This document shows, in pieces, positions 51,310 through 58,846 of a stretch of DNA of 64,000 nucleotides. Position 1 is the stretch's first letter; every line of letters begins with the position of its first letter. The stretch comes from Clostridia bacterium (lineage in GTDB: Bacteria > Bacillota > Clostridia > Peptostreptococcales > Anaerovoracaceae): NCBI GenBank assembly GCA_902363595.1, contig CABJAP010000002.1, forward strand, positions 234,379 through 298,378, given 5' to 3'. A program made the position numbers and the translations under genes. A model generated the notes under the pieces. That model did no database searches. It had not been told where the DNA came from and saw only the letters and a list, made by a program, of their open reading frames with translations.

Positions 51310-51957
51310 TTAAAAATATCGAAAGACGCCTTTGACCTTGCCTAAAATTTTCACATCCTGTACGATGATAGGGCTCATGGATGAGTTCTCCGGCTGAAGC
51401 CGAATATGATCCTGCTCTTTATAGAAAGTCTTTACCGTAGCTTCGCTTTCAAAGCCGTCTACCATAGCGACGATGATATCGCCGTTGTTGGCGGTTTGCT
51501 GCTGCTGAACCAATATGTAGTCACCGTCCATAATTCCGGCTTCAATCATGCTTTCTCCCTTAACCGTCAGCATAAAATTGGTACCGTTTCCAAGGAAGCG
51601 CGATGGAACGGGAAAGGTCTCTTCCACGTTTTGCTCAGCCAGGATGGGCGTGCCGGCGGCAATGCGTCCGATAACCGGTATGTCGGTAACGTCGGTCCGC
51701 TGGGCATTATCAATAGGCGGCATCGGTTCTGCCGGTACTGACTCCAATTCCTGATCGACTACCATCAAAGCGCGCGGCTTGGATGGATCCTTGATAATAT
51801 AGCCTTTTTTTACAAGATTGTCGATATCCTTATGAGCAGTTGAAGTGGATTTAATATTGAGCGCATTGCAGATTTCCCGCACAGTAGGGGGATATCCTTT
51901 CTGCCGGATTTCCTGCTTCATGTAATCTAAGATTTTCTGTTCCCGTTCTTTTAACAT
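51310..51957 (-). CDS. lexA: LexA repressor
   Basis: SOS repressor of 215 residues. N-terminal winged helix (KILDYMKQEIRQKGYPPTVREIC), hinge, then the self-cleaving protease domain: cleavage site Ala101-Gly102 in GRIAAGTPI, Ser136 in VKGESMIEAGI and Lys176 in EATVKTFY. The ATG at 51957 is chosen because GGGAGG ends one base before the ATG at 51966, too close to use; longer frames upstream lack a site. A LexA-box-like sequence lies 480 bases upstream. The long leader in between holds repeated hairpins. Confidence 0.93.
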   Translation of the reverse strand: MLKEREQKILDYMKQEIRQKGYPPTVREICNALNIKSTSTAHKDIDNLVKKGYIIKDPSKPRALMVVDQELESVPAEPMPPIDNAQRTDVTDIPVIGRIAAGTPILAEQNVEETFPVPSRFLGNGTNFMLTVKGESMIEAGIMDGDYILVQQQQTANNGDIIVAMVDGFESEATVKTFYKEQDHIRLQPENSSMSPIIVQDVKILGKVKGVFRYF

Positions 51958-52076
51958 ATCATCCATTCCTCCCGGATTTGTTTTTATCCTGTATAAAGTA
52001 TTCTGTTTTGCAGTAGGACGGCCATCACCGCCAACATCAAGCCTTATGCATCCAAACCATTCGAGTATCGCTGCTG

Positions 52077-52254
52077 GTATCAAAAAAATGTCAATTTTGA
52101 TACTTTGTAGTCCCGGAGCGATTGGATAAAAGCCAGGTGAGGGGCCTCAGTATCAAAACTCCTTGCAAAAACCTTGGATTTTGATATTAGTCCGTCCTTC
52201 TCTATGAGCGTTTCCCCAAAGAGTATCAATAAAAGAACTATCCTTTTTAGATAC
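52077..52254. repeat. Three hairpins in exact 73-bp phase upstream of lexA
   Basis: GTATCAA starts at 52077, 52150 and 52223. Each is followed by an inverted partner: TTTTGATAC (52095-52103), TTTTGATAT (52179-52187), TTTAGATAC (52246-52254). A further TCTGATAC lies at 52335. Sequence between the arms differs. Read on the minus strand, this is the untranslated region before lexA. Confidence 0.55.
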
Positions 52255-52430
52255 TGACAATTTTGCATGAAGGAAGCCCGTCCATTGGTGCAACGTGCCG
52301 TCAGAATGTCGTAATTCACTAAAAAATACCGTTTTCTGATACAGTCCGCGGCGTACCAATTGTAATCGTCAGTCAAAGGAGAAACCCGTCTATAACATCA
52401 ACCTTAGAATACCATAAAAAGAACAAAATG
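52255..52430. other. Remainder of the lexA upstream region
   Basis: No convincing gene. An open minus-strand frame (52080-52376) begins at TTG without a ribosome binding site and has no recognisable domain. Confidence 0.45.
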
Positions 52431-52431
52431 T

Positions 52432-52443
52432 AAACAGATGTTC
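52432..52443. promoter_or_regulatory. LexA-box-like sequence
   Basis: On the minus strand GAACATCTGTTT, one mismatch from the GAAC-N4-GTTC box used by LexA in Clostridia and Bacilli. Distance to lexA is large, so it may serve a separate promoter. Confidence 0.45.
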
Positions 52444-52544
52444 TTGATTTGCTTATGTGATGTAAAAAAAGAGACGGTGCAGGGTGTTTTGCCTACTGGG
52501 AGCATGATGCCGAGCCAGCGCAGAATCCCCGCCAATTAAAGAGA

Positions 52545-52570
52545 GTGCCTCAAAGAGAACTTTGAGGCAC
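52545..52570. terminator. Hairpin after the aminotransferase operon
   Basis: GTGCCTCAAAG and CTTTGAGGCAC, 11-bp perfect stem with 4-base loop, 33 bases beyond the stop on the minus strand. The T run is poor (TCTCTTTAATT). Confidence 0.65.
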
Positions 52571-52603
52571 CCCCAAGGAGTACTTTTACATGATCAAACA
52601 GGC

Positions 52604-53929
52604 TTATTTAATCATGTTGTCAACAGAATCTAATACCTTATCCAAAATTGCCATTGCTTCTCTCAGCTCTTCTTCAGTGATGATGAGCGGAGGTGCAACG
52701 ATAATCATGTTTTCGTGTGAGTAAGTCCAGAATCCTTCTTTAACCAGCATGCCGACGATTTTTGCCATCAGGCCGTCCGGATCATCGTTGAAACCGACGA
52801 TCGGTTCTTTTGTAGCCTTGTCTTTTACCAGCTCAAATGCTGAGAAGAGGCCGATGTAACGAACTTCGCCCACGCAAGCGTGTTTCTTGTTCAGATCTTC
52901 CAGCAGTTCGCCTAAAACTTTGCCCTGTTTTTTTACATTTTCAGCAATGTTTAGGTTTTTGTATTCGTTGATGGTAGCTACAGCAGCAGCACAGCCCATC
53001 GGATGAGCGCTGTAAGTCAGTCCGCACATCATCTTGTGATCGTCAAAGTATTTAGCGATCGGCTCGGATACGATTACGCCGCCCAGAGGAACATAGCCGC
53101 AGGTTGCGCCTTTTGCGAAGGTTACCAGGTCAGGCTTGATTCCAAAGTTCTGGAATGCGAAGCAGGTGCCGGTTCTGTACCAGCCTGCCATAACTTCGTC
53201 GCAGACCATCATAATGCCGTATTTTGTACAAAGATCGCGAACGCCAGTTACATATTTAGCAGGAGGAACCAAAATTCCGTTGGATCCAACTACGGTTTCG
53301 AGGAAGATCGCAGCTACGCTTTCCGGTCCTTCATACTTAACCTGATTGGTCAAAAGTTCCAGATAGAAATCAGCTACATCGTCTTCAGTTTCAAATTTGC
53401 AGGCCTTTGGTGCTCTGTAAGCGTAAGGTCCGTCATATTTAATGAATCCGGCAGGTCCCGGCTCATTGGCAAAGTGTCTTGGTTCACCAGTCAGCATTCC
53501 AGCGCCGGCGGAAGAACCGTGATAACATCTGTACTGTGAGAAGATCTTCCATCTTCCGGTGTACTGTTTTGCGATTTTGATGGCGTTTTCATTGGATTCC
53601 GCACCAGCGTTGGTGAAGAATACTTTTGCGCCTTCCAGTCCGGAAGCCTCAACAATTGCTTCCGCAGCATCGGAACGAACGTCAATCGCAAATCCCGGTC
53701 CGATAAACGGAATTTTTTCCGCCTGATCTTTAATCGCATTGACGATGGCCTTGTTGCCGTGGCCCAGGTTGGAGTTTACCAGCTGAGCAGACATATCGTA
53801 ATACTTTTTGCCTTCTTCATCCCAGAAATAGATGCCTTCGGCTTTAGTGATCACCTTTGGATTCAGATTGCCCTGTGCGCTCCAGGAGTGTAAGTTATAT
53901 TTTAAACTTTTTTCTTTAATTGCTGACAT
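52604..53929 (-). CDS. Class III omega-amino acid:pyruvate aminotransferase (taurine/beta-alanine type)
   Basis: 441 residues from the ATG at 53929 (AAAAGGAGA in front). YNLHSWSAQGNLNP at the start, LVNSNLGHGNK, FFTNAGAESNENAIKIA, CDEVMAGW with Asp244 and PLP Lys273 in LVTFAKGATCGYVPLGG. This pattern fits omega-amino acid aminotransferases that use taurine, beta-alanine or similar and give a semialdehyde. Its operon partner is a CoA-acylating aldehyde dehydrogenase, which would take the semialdehyde to an acyl-CoA. Substrate cannot be fixed by sequence alone. Confidence 0.8.
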   Translation of the reverse strand: MSAIKEKSLKYNLHSWSAQGNLNPKVITKAEGIYFWDEEGKKYYDMSAQLVNSNLGHGNKAIVNAIKDQAEKIPFIGPGFAIDVRSDAAEAIVEASGLEGAKVFFTNAGAESNENAIKIAKQYTGRWKIFSQYRCYHGSSAGAGMLTGEPRHFANEPGPAGFIKYDGPYAYRAPKACKFETEDDVADFYLELLTNQVKYEGPESVAAIFLETVVGSNGILVPPAKYVTGVRDLCTKYGIMMVCDEVMAGWYRTGTCFAFQNFGIKPDLVTFAKGATCGYVPLGGVIVSEPIAKYFDDHKMMCGLTYSAHPMGCAAAVATINEYKNLNIAENVKKQGKVLGELLEDLNKKHACVGEVRYIGLFSAFELVKDKATKEPIVGFNDDPDGLMAKIVGMLVKEGFWTYSHENMIIVAPPLIITEEELREAMAILDKVLDSVDNMIK

Positions 53930-53956
53930 TTTTAATCTCCTTTTTTGGATTCTACT

Positions 53957-53989
53957 GGAGCAGGGAAGTTTGTGAAGCTTTCCTGCTCC
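53957..53989. repeat. Intercistronic hairpin between aldehyde dehydrogenase and aminotransferase genes
   Basis: GGAGCAGGGAAG and CTTTCCTGCTCC pair with one mismatch and a 9-base loop; no T run on the minus strand. Likely an mRNA processing or stability element that sets the ratio of the two enzymes. Confidence 0.5.
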
Positions 53990-54025
53990 CAACACTCAAA
54001 TTTAATACAGTCGGCTTTCGATTGT

Positions 54026-55450
54026 TTAGTCGTCTACTTTCGCTCTCAGATCAGCCGGGAATAATTCGTTTGGATCCGGTCTCCAGTTCGGAATTTCTCT
54101 GGAAACATAAGTAAAGTTCAGCAGGTCTCTCCATGTTGCATTGTGGGAAACACTGTTTCCGCCCCAGGTTGCGCAGCCCAGAGTCATGGATACCGGGAAT
54201 CCGCAAGTCCAGCCGCCGGAGTTAACCAGACACTGCGGCTGGCTGACAACGACCTTTGTAACAGGAGCAGCAGCGGCCAGTTTTGCAACTAACTCATCAT
54301 TGGTTGTGTGGATACCACAGGAGTGGCCTTTACCCATGTAATCCAATGTTTTCATCAGTTTGTCAAGCGCATCGTCGAAATCCTTTGCTTTCTGGATGCC
54401 GGATACTGGTGACAGTTTTTCGCCTGTGAACGGGTGTTCCAGACCAAATCCGTTCAGTTCTTCTGCCATCAGCACTTTTGTGCCTGCAGGAACGTCGATG
54501 TCAGCCAGTTTTGCAATCTGCTCTGCATTCTGTGCAACAATCGCTCTATTGAGCACGTGGTCGTTTGGAGTGTTCGGCCACATGGTTTTCTGCAATTTTG
54601 CTTTTTCTTCGGAGCCTTCCTTGAACAGTACGGCGCCGTGTTTTGCCATTTCGTCAACAAACTCATCGTAGCAGCTTTCGAATACGATGATGTTGTTTTC
54701 TGTTGAGCAGGAAGTCGCATTGTCATAAGCCTTGGACCTAACAATCATTTCTGCAACTTTTGCCATATCGGTGGTTCCATCGATGATGGATACTGTATTA
54801 CCAACGCCTACGCCGATAGCCGGAGTGCCGGAGGAGTAAGCGGATTCAACCAGAGCTTCTCCGCCTGTAGCCAGGATGAAGTCGCACTGTGCCATTAATT
54901 CTTTGGAAACTTCGATCTTAACCCATTCAGGCTCAACAGTCTGAACTAAATCTTCCGGATAGCCTAATTTTTTGATGGTAGCTCTGATATCATTAACGAT
55001 TTCCCAGTTTGTTTTCTTTGCTTTCGGATGGGGTGCCAGGATGATGGCATTTCTTGTTTTAAGAGCCATGTTGGCTTTTACCACAGGAGTAGCTTCGCCG
55101 TTTGTTACAGGCATGATACCGGCAACAACGCCCATTGGCTTAGCCCATTTCTGCATGCCGGTTTCTTTGTTGTCTTCCAGCAGACCTACAGACTTTTCAT
55201 CCTTCATCTGGATATAGGAACCCCAGATTTTTCCGTACATTTTCTGCTCTTTATCAGGAGCGATACCCATGCCGGATTCTTCAACTAACATTTCACCATA
55301 CTTTAATGCTTTTCCATCCTTGGTCAGGTTGTAAGCAACAGCAGCGGTCAGAAGATCAACATCTTCCTGAGTGAAATTGTTAGCGATCGCCTGTGCTTTT
55401 CTGCCTTTTTCAACTAAAGCAGCAACATAATCATGTGCATTCATTGACAT
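54026..55450 (-). CDS. CoA-acylating aldehyde dehydrogenase
   Basis: 474 residues. NAD- and CoA-dependent oxidation of an aldehyde to acyl-CoA. GVVAGIMPVTNGEATPVVKANMA, ILAPHPKAKK, FILATGGEALV, GVGVGNTVSIID and the catalytic Cys248 in ATSCSTENN match the AdhE-N/EutE/SauS class. The tail TLGCATWGGNSVSHNATW is close to the family's GCGTWGGNS. Works with the aminotransferase encoded 97 bases downstream. Sulfoacetaldehyde, malonate or succinate semialdehyde are candidates. AAGGAGG before the ATG; a sigma-54 promoter stands 80 bases upstream. Confidence 0.85.
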   Translation of the reverse strand: MSMNAHDYVAALVEKGRKAQAIANNFTQEDVDLLTAAVAYNLTKDGKALKYGEMLVEESGMGIAPDKEQKMYGKIWGSYIQMKDEKSVGLLEDNKETGMQKWAKPMGVVAGIMPVTNGEATPVVKANMALKTRNAIILAPHPKAKKTNWEIVNDIRATIKKLGYPEDLVQTVEPEWVKIEVSKELMAQCDFILATGGEALVESAYSSGTPAIGVGVGNTVSIIDGTTDMAKVAEMIVRSKAYDNATSCSTENNIIVFESCYDEFVDEMAKHGAVLFKEGSEEKAKLQKTMWPNTPNDHVLNRAIVAQNAEQIAKLADIDVPAGTKVLMAEELNGFGLEHPFTGEKLSPVSGIQKAKDFDDALDKLMKTLDYMGKGHSCGIHTTNDELVAKLAAAAPVTKVVVSQPQCLVNSGGWTCGFPVSMTLGCATWGGNSVSHNATWRDLLNFTYVSREIPNWRPDPNELFPADLRAKVDD

Positions 55451-55529
55451 TTTTTAAGTCCTCCTTGTAAATATAATCGTATCAACTATGTTCAACGCCA
55501 GCAGCAAAACTACTGACGGCTATATATAG

Positions 55530-55546
55530 AGCAACCAGCGTGCCAA
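55530..55546 (-). promoter_or_regulatory. Sigma-54 (-24/-12) promoter of the aldehyde dehydrogenase operon
   Basis: On the minus strand TGGCACGCTGGTTGC: GG (55543-55544) and GC (55531-55532) with 10 bases between; near-perfect consensus. Confidence 0.88.
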
Positions 55547-55720
55547 AATGAAAAGAAAAAGTGTGAATTTTCCGTGAAGTCCTATGTTTGAAGATTGTTC
55601 TAAAATTAGAACATTGAAATATCAACGTTTGTGAATAAGTCAGTTTCAAAAAATATAATGTATACATGAATCGGCCTGGCAAGATAATGCCAGGAATAAA
55701 GCAAAAAAGACAAGAAATGC

Positions 55721-55834
55721 GATACAAAATTGAATCGAAAGCAAAATTAAGATAGTAAAAATGTTCGAAACGCTTTTAAAATCAAGGGATTGACTGGATG
55801 ATACAAAATTGAATCGGTGATGCTATTTTGTATC
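55721..55834. promoter_or_regulatory. Repeated activator sites upstream of the sigma-54 promoter
   Basis: GATACAAAATTGAATC occurs at 55721-55736 and again at 55800-55815; the second is answered by an inverted ATTTTGTATC at 55825-55834, which reaches into the 3' end of the activator gene. Spacing of 175-290 bases from the promoter suits enhancer sites. The second pair could also act as the activator gene's terminator stem. Confidence 0.7.
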
Positions 55835-57205
55835 AGCTGTAGAAAGACCATATTTTTGGAGCTTTCGAACGACTGTAGGCTGGCTGACCTGCAGGACTTT
55901 GGCCATGGACCGGGTCGATTTATATTCAGCTAATGTCCTGGCAAGGATTTCTTTTTCCGCCCTCTGTAAAGCTGCATTGAGGGATAAGGTTCGTACTGCC
56001 TCCACAGGCTGTGCCTGTGCAGAGTTTTTGATAAAGATCGGGAGGTTGTCCTCAGTAATAAATTCATCTTTGGTGGTGAGAATGAGACGCTCCATAATGT
56101 TCTGCAGCTCTCTGATATTGCCCGGCCAAGGGTAGCGCAGCAGTATGGAAAGCGCAGCCGGATCCAATTTTTTGGCTTCATTGAGTTTTTTATTGCATTT
56201 GTCCAGATTGGTCTGGATCAGAGGCAATATATCCTCCGGACGTTCCCGGAGGGGCGGCACGTTGATGGGAACCACGTTCAGTCTGTAATACAGGTCTTCA
56301 CGAAATTTATTGTTCCTTACAAGCTGGAGCAGTTCTTTGTTGGTGGCAGAAACAATTCGCACATCAATGGGAACACGATTGACGCCGCCGACCCGAATTA
56401 ATTCCCGATCCTGGATGACCTGCAGCAGTTTCACCTGTAAATTTAAAGGAAGCTCTGAGATTTCGTCTAAAAAGATGGTACCATTTTGCGCGGCTTCGAA
56501 GAGTCCCTTTTTTCCTTCCGCCCGAGAGCCGGTAAAAGCGCCCCGCTCATAGCCGAAGAGTTCTGACTCAATGAGGTTTTCAGGAATAGCGCCGCAATTT
56601 ACTGTGACAAAGGGGTAATCCTTTCGGGCACCGTTTTCGTGGAGCAGTTTTGCGATCACACCTTTGCCGACGCCCGATTCACCAGTGATTAAAACCGTTG
56701 AGTCAACCGACGCCAGCCGCTTGGCCAATTGCAGTACATTGCGCATGGAACGGCTGGACGCAACTACGTGTACGCTTGAAAAATTTTCCAATGATTCGAT
56801 CTGTTTCAGCGTTTTTTGGACCGATTCCAGCTGATTCTGCAGGCTGGTCAATTCGGTAATATCCCTTGATGTGGTGACGATTTTGCTCATCTTTCCCGTA
56901 TGGTCAAAAATGGGTGTGCCAGTGGAAAGAAGCCGTTTGCCTTCCTTATTCTCGTGAATAATCGTAACCTCTTCCTTTTTTTCCATGACCAGCTTAGCCA
57001 CAGAAGGTGTAAAAACGCCGCTTTCCTCAAGTTCAGAAACGTGCATGCCGGAAATATCGTCCGGATTGACCTTATAAAGTTCACGGCAAGCTTCGTTGCA
57101 CCACAAAGAATATCCGTCGCTGCTGTCGATAAAGATTGCATCGTTGATGCTGTTTAAAATGGGAATCAGCTCGCTTGCTGAAAGTGTATCCAGGAATTTT
57201 TCCAT
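55823..57205 (-). CDS. Sigma-54-dependent activator with PAS domain for the aldehyde dehydrogenase operon
   Basis: 460 residues. PAS domain (about 10-120; ITELTSLQNQLE linker), AAA+ domain with GESGVGKG (175-182), sigma-54 loop GAFTGS (222-227, last Ala replaced by Ser), IFLDEISELPL and a C-terminal Fis-type helix-turn-helix (STRSMAKVLQVSQPTVVRKL). Lies directly upstream, in the same direction, of the operon it should activate, with its probable binding sites at the gene's end. Preceded by a good sigma-A promoter at 57362-57390. Confidence 0.9.
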   Translation of the reverse strand: MEKFLDTLSASELIPILNSINDAIFIDSSDGYSLWCNEACRELYKVNPDDISGMHVSELEESGVFTPSVAKLVMEKKEEVTIIHENKEGKRLLSTGTPIFDHTGKMSKIVTTSRDITELTSLQNQLESVQKTLKQIESLENFSSVHVVASSRSMRNVLQLAKRLASVDSTVLITGESGVGKGVIAKLLHENGARKDYPFVTVNCGAIPENLIESELFGYERGAFTGSRAEGKKGLFEAAQNGTIFLDEISELPLNLQVKLLQVIQDRELIRVGGVNRVPIDVRIVSATNKELLQLVRNNKFREDLYYRLNVVPINVPPLRERPEDILPLIQTNLDKCNKKLNEAKKLDPAALSILLRYPWPGNIRELQNIMERLILTTKDEFITEDNLPIFIKNSAQAQPVEAVRTLSLNAALQRAEKEILARTLAEYKSTRSMAKVLQVSQPTVVRKLQKYGLSTADTK

Positions 57206-57358
57206 TCTATACCCCCTTTTAGAATAAAAGCAGCAGTATTATTCGTCCGCCGCCAAGGGCTTGTACGACTGCCAGGCCAGCGCTAGGTATGTTGCAATAC
57301 AAGGATGAGTATCTTTCCCTGTCTTTTGCTTTGCGACCCGGCTGTTCAACTAAGTAAC

Positions 57359-57390
57359 TACATTATATAATGTAAGAAACGATTCTGCAA
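57359..57390 (-). promoter_or_regulatory. Promoter of the activator gene with overlapping palindrome
   Basis: On the minus strand TTGCAG (57390-57385), 17 bases, TATAAT (57367-57362). The -10 lies inside the 16-bp palindrome TACATTATATAATGTA (57359-57374), a likely repressor site. Confidence 0.65.
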
Positions 57391-57672
57391 GCAGCAATGA
57401 TGCAACTTTGTATCGCTATAGCCGGCTGATTATTACATTGGCGTGAATGTGCCTGTAACTTTCAGTTGACTAGCGTGCAGATTCCCTATAAAATAACCGT
57501 ATGCCAGGTGGGAATCGACGGAAAAAAGCCGGGATTGGGGTGCAGGAGCTGATGGGTTTTGACGCACAGTGTTCACCGCGCAATAGGGCGGGTAAGGAGA
57601 ACTTTTACAGCCGAATAAAAAGTTTTGTCTAAAGAATTTGATTAAGCAGTAAATATATGGGTACTATAAGAC
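57391..57672. other. Gene-free stretch upstream of trxA
   Basis: No gene or named RNA seen. A TATAAT box for trxA is at 57673-57678 with no clear -35. Confidence 0.45.
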
Positions 57673-57709
57673 TATAATGATGTGATAGATATGCAGGGAG
57701 GATGAAGAG

Positions 57710-58018
57710 ATGGCAGTGATGACGTTTACAAAAGATAATTTTGAAAATGAAGTTCTGAAGGCGGATGGACCGGTTCTGGTCGATTTCTGGGCGGCCTGGT
57801 GCGGACCTTGTAAAATGATGGGTCCGGTGGTTGATCAGATTGCTGAGGAACATAAGGACATAAAAGTAGGCAAGCTTAATATTGATGAACAGCCGGAGCT
57901 GGCTTCCAAATATGGAGTTATGAGTATTCCGACGCTGATTCTGTTTGAGAATGGCCAGCCGAAAGATTCTTCGATCGGGCTGGTTCCGAAGGAATCGATT
58001 GAAAAAATGTTTAAATAA
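57710..58018 (+). CDS. trxA: Thioredoxin
   Basis: 102 residues. Redox-active WCGPC with Cys31 and Cys34, cis-Pro in SIPTLILF near residue 75, and FWAAWCGPCKMMGP as in standard thioredoxins. Reduces protein disulfides in the cytosol. GGAGG precedes the ATG. The desulfoferrodoxin gene follows after 20 bases, so the two form an oxidative stress operon. Confidence 0.95.
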   Translation: MAVMTFTKDNFENEVLKADGPVLVDFWAAWCGPCKMMGPVVDQIAEEHKDIKVGKLNIDEQPELASKYGVMSIPTLILFENGQPKDSSIGLVPKESIEKMFK

Positions 58019-58038
58019 AAGTTATGGAGGGTAAAAGT

Positions 58039-58410
58039 ATGAAAATTTTAAGATGTAACCACTGTGGAAATATTGCGACGCTGATTGATGACAAGGGAGT
58101 TCCCCTTGTATGCTGCGGAGAAGCAATGGAGGAATTGAAGGCCAACACTACGGATGCTGCGACAGAAAAGCACGTTCCTGTTGTAGAGGTAGCTGACAAC
58201 AAGGTGAAGGTTGACGTGGGGTCCGTAACCCATCCCATGAGCGAAGAACACCTGATCCAGTGGATTTTGCTGGAAACAGATAAGGGCTGCCAGATTAAGA
58301 AGCTGTCCGCATCGGACGAACCGAAGGCTGTATTCTGTTTGGGAGAGGACAAGCCGTTAGCGGTATATGAATACTGCAACCTGCACGGGCTCTGGAAAAA
58401 GGAACTGTAA
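58039..58410 (+). CDS. dfx: Desulfoferrodoxin (superoxide reductase)
   Basis: 123 residues from the ATG at 58039 (GGAGGGTAAAAG in front; the ATG at 58024 overlaps that site). N-terminal Fe(Cys)4 centre: Cys6, Cys9, Cys25, Cys26. Catalytic Fe(His)4Cys centre: His45, His65, His71, His116 and Cys113 in CNLHG. Lys44 next to His45 is the conserved active-site lysine. Reduces superoxide to peroxide without oxygen release. Co-transcribed with thioredoxin. Confidence 0.95.
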   Translation: MKILRCNHCGNIATLIDDKGVPLVCCGEAMEELKANTTDAATEKHVPVVEVADNKVKVDVGSVTHPMSEEHLIQWILLETDKGCQIKKLSASDEPKAVFCLGEDKPLAVYEYCNLHGLWKKEL

Positions 58411-58422
58411 AAGTTATATGAT

Positions 58423-58453
58423 AAAAAGGAGTTGGAAACCAACTCCTTTTTAA
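58423..58453 (+). terminator. Terminator of the trxA-dfx operon
   Basis: AAAAAGGAGTTGG (58423-58435), loop AAA, CCAACTCCTTTTT (58439-58451). Thirteen-bp perfect stem. Confidence 0.92.
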
Positions 58454-58454
58454 T

Positions 58455-58613
58455 ATGCTTGGGCATACAGATCGAACGTATACGGAGCTTTATGCGGCCA
58501 TCGCTTCTGACGAGGTGCTGGATGCTGGGAAGCCGAATCTTTCCACGCCAGAGGTATTTGACACAGCCAACACAGGGAGTTACAATTATTGGGGAGAGGT
58601 TGATGTATTATGA
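58455..58613 (+). CDS. Tiny open frame coupled to the next gene, uncertain
   Basis: 52 residues, MLGHTDRTYTELYAAIASDE at the start and YNYWGEVDVL at the end. No ribosome binding site: the ATG follows the terminator directly. Its stop overlaps the next start as ATGA, which is why it is listed. The start MLGHTDRTYTELYA has some likeness to the end of tyrosine integrases, too weak to call. May be a fragment. Confidence 0.3.
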   Translation: MLGHTDRTYTELYAAIASDEVLDAGKPNLSTPEVFDTANTGSYNYWGEVDVL

Positions 58614-58798
58614 AGGACAGAACCGTAGGTATCATATATACGCTTTCTTTAGTCGCGTTTCTTATGCGGCTGCTTTTTCCTGCTGTTTTACTTTCTTTCC
58701 TGCCCCTGTTCGTTTTTACGGGCGCTCTGACCGCGGCAGCGCTGCCAGTCTTATCCCGGTATATATCTATAGCCCAAACGATTTGCAAGATTGAATGA
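58610..58798 (+). CDS. Small two-span membrane protein before secA2
   Basis: 62 residues, ATG with GGAGAGG some 14 bases before. Two hydrophobic segments (about 7-30 and 31-50) joined at a Pro/Leu turn; basic start and SRYISIAQTICKIE tail. No family recognised. It stands 48 bases before the SecA2 gene and could be part of that export unit, but nothing in the sequence proves it. Confidence 0.5.
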   Translation: MKDRTVGIIYTLSLVAFLMRLLFPAVLLSFLPLFVFTGALTAAALPVLSRYISIAQTICKIE

Positions 58799-58846
58799 AC
58801 TCCTTTTATTAAAAGATACGACGAGACAATAAAAGGAGAATTTAAT

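Noticed and set aside
52077..52342. CRISPR array
   Set aside because: The repeated part is only 7-9 bases and inverted; no constant repeat of CRISPR length and no cas gene.
52080..52376. 98-residue minus-strand frame upstream of lexA
   Set aside because: TTG start without a ribosome binding site, no domain, and it runs through the phased GTATC hairpins.
52604..55450. Firm assignment as a taurine pathway (Tpa/SauS)
   Set aside because: Sequence fits omega-amino acid enzymes in general; no isethionate lyase, sulfoacetaldehyde reductase pair or sulfite reductase is in the window.
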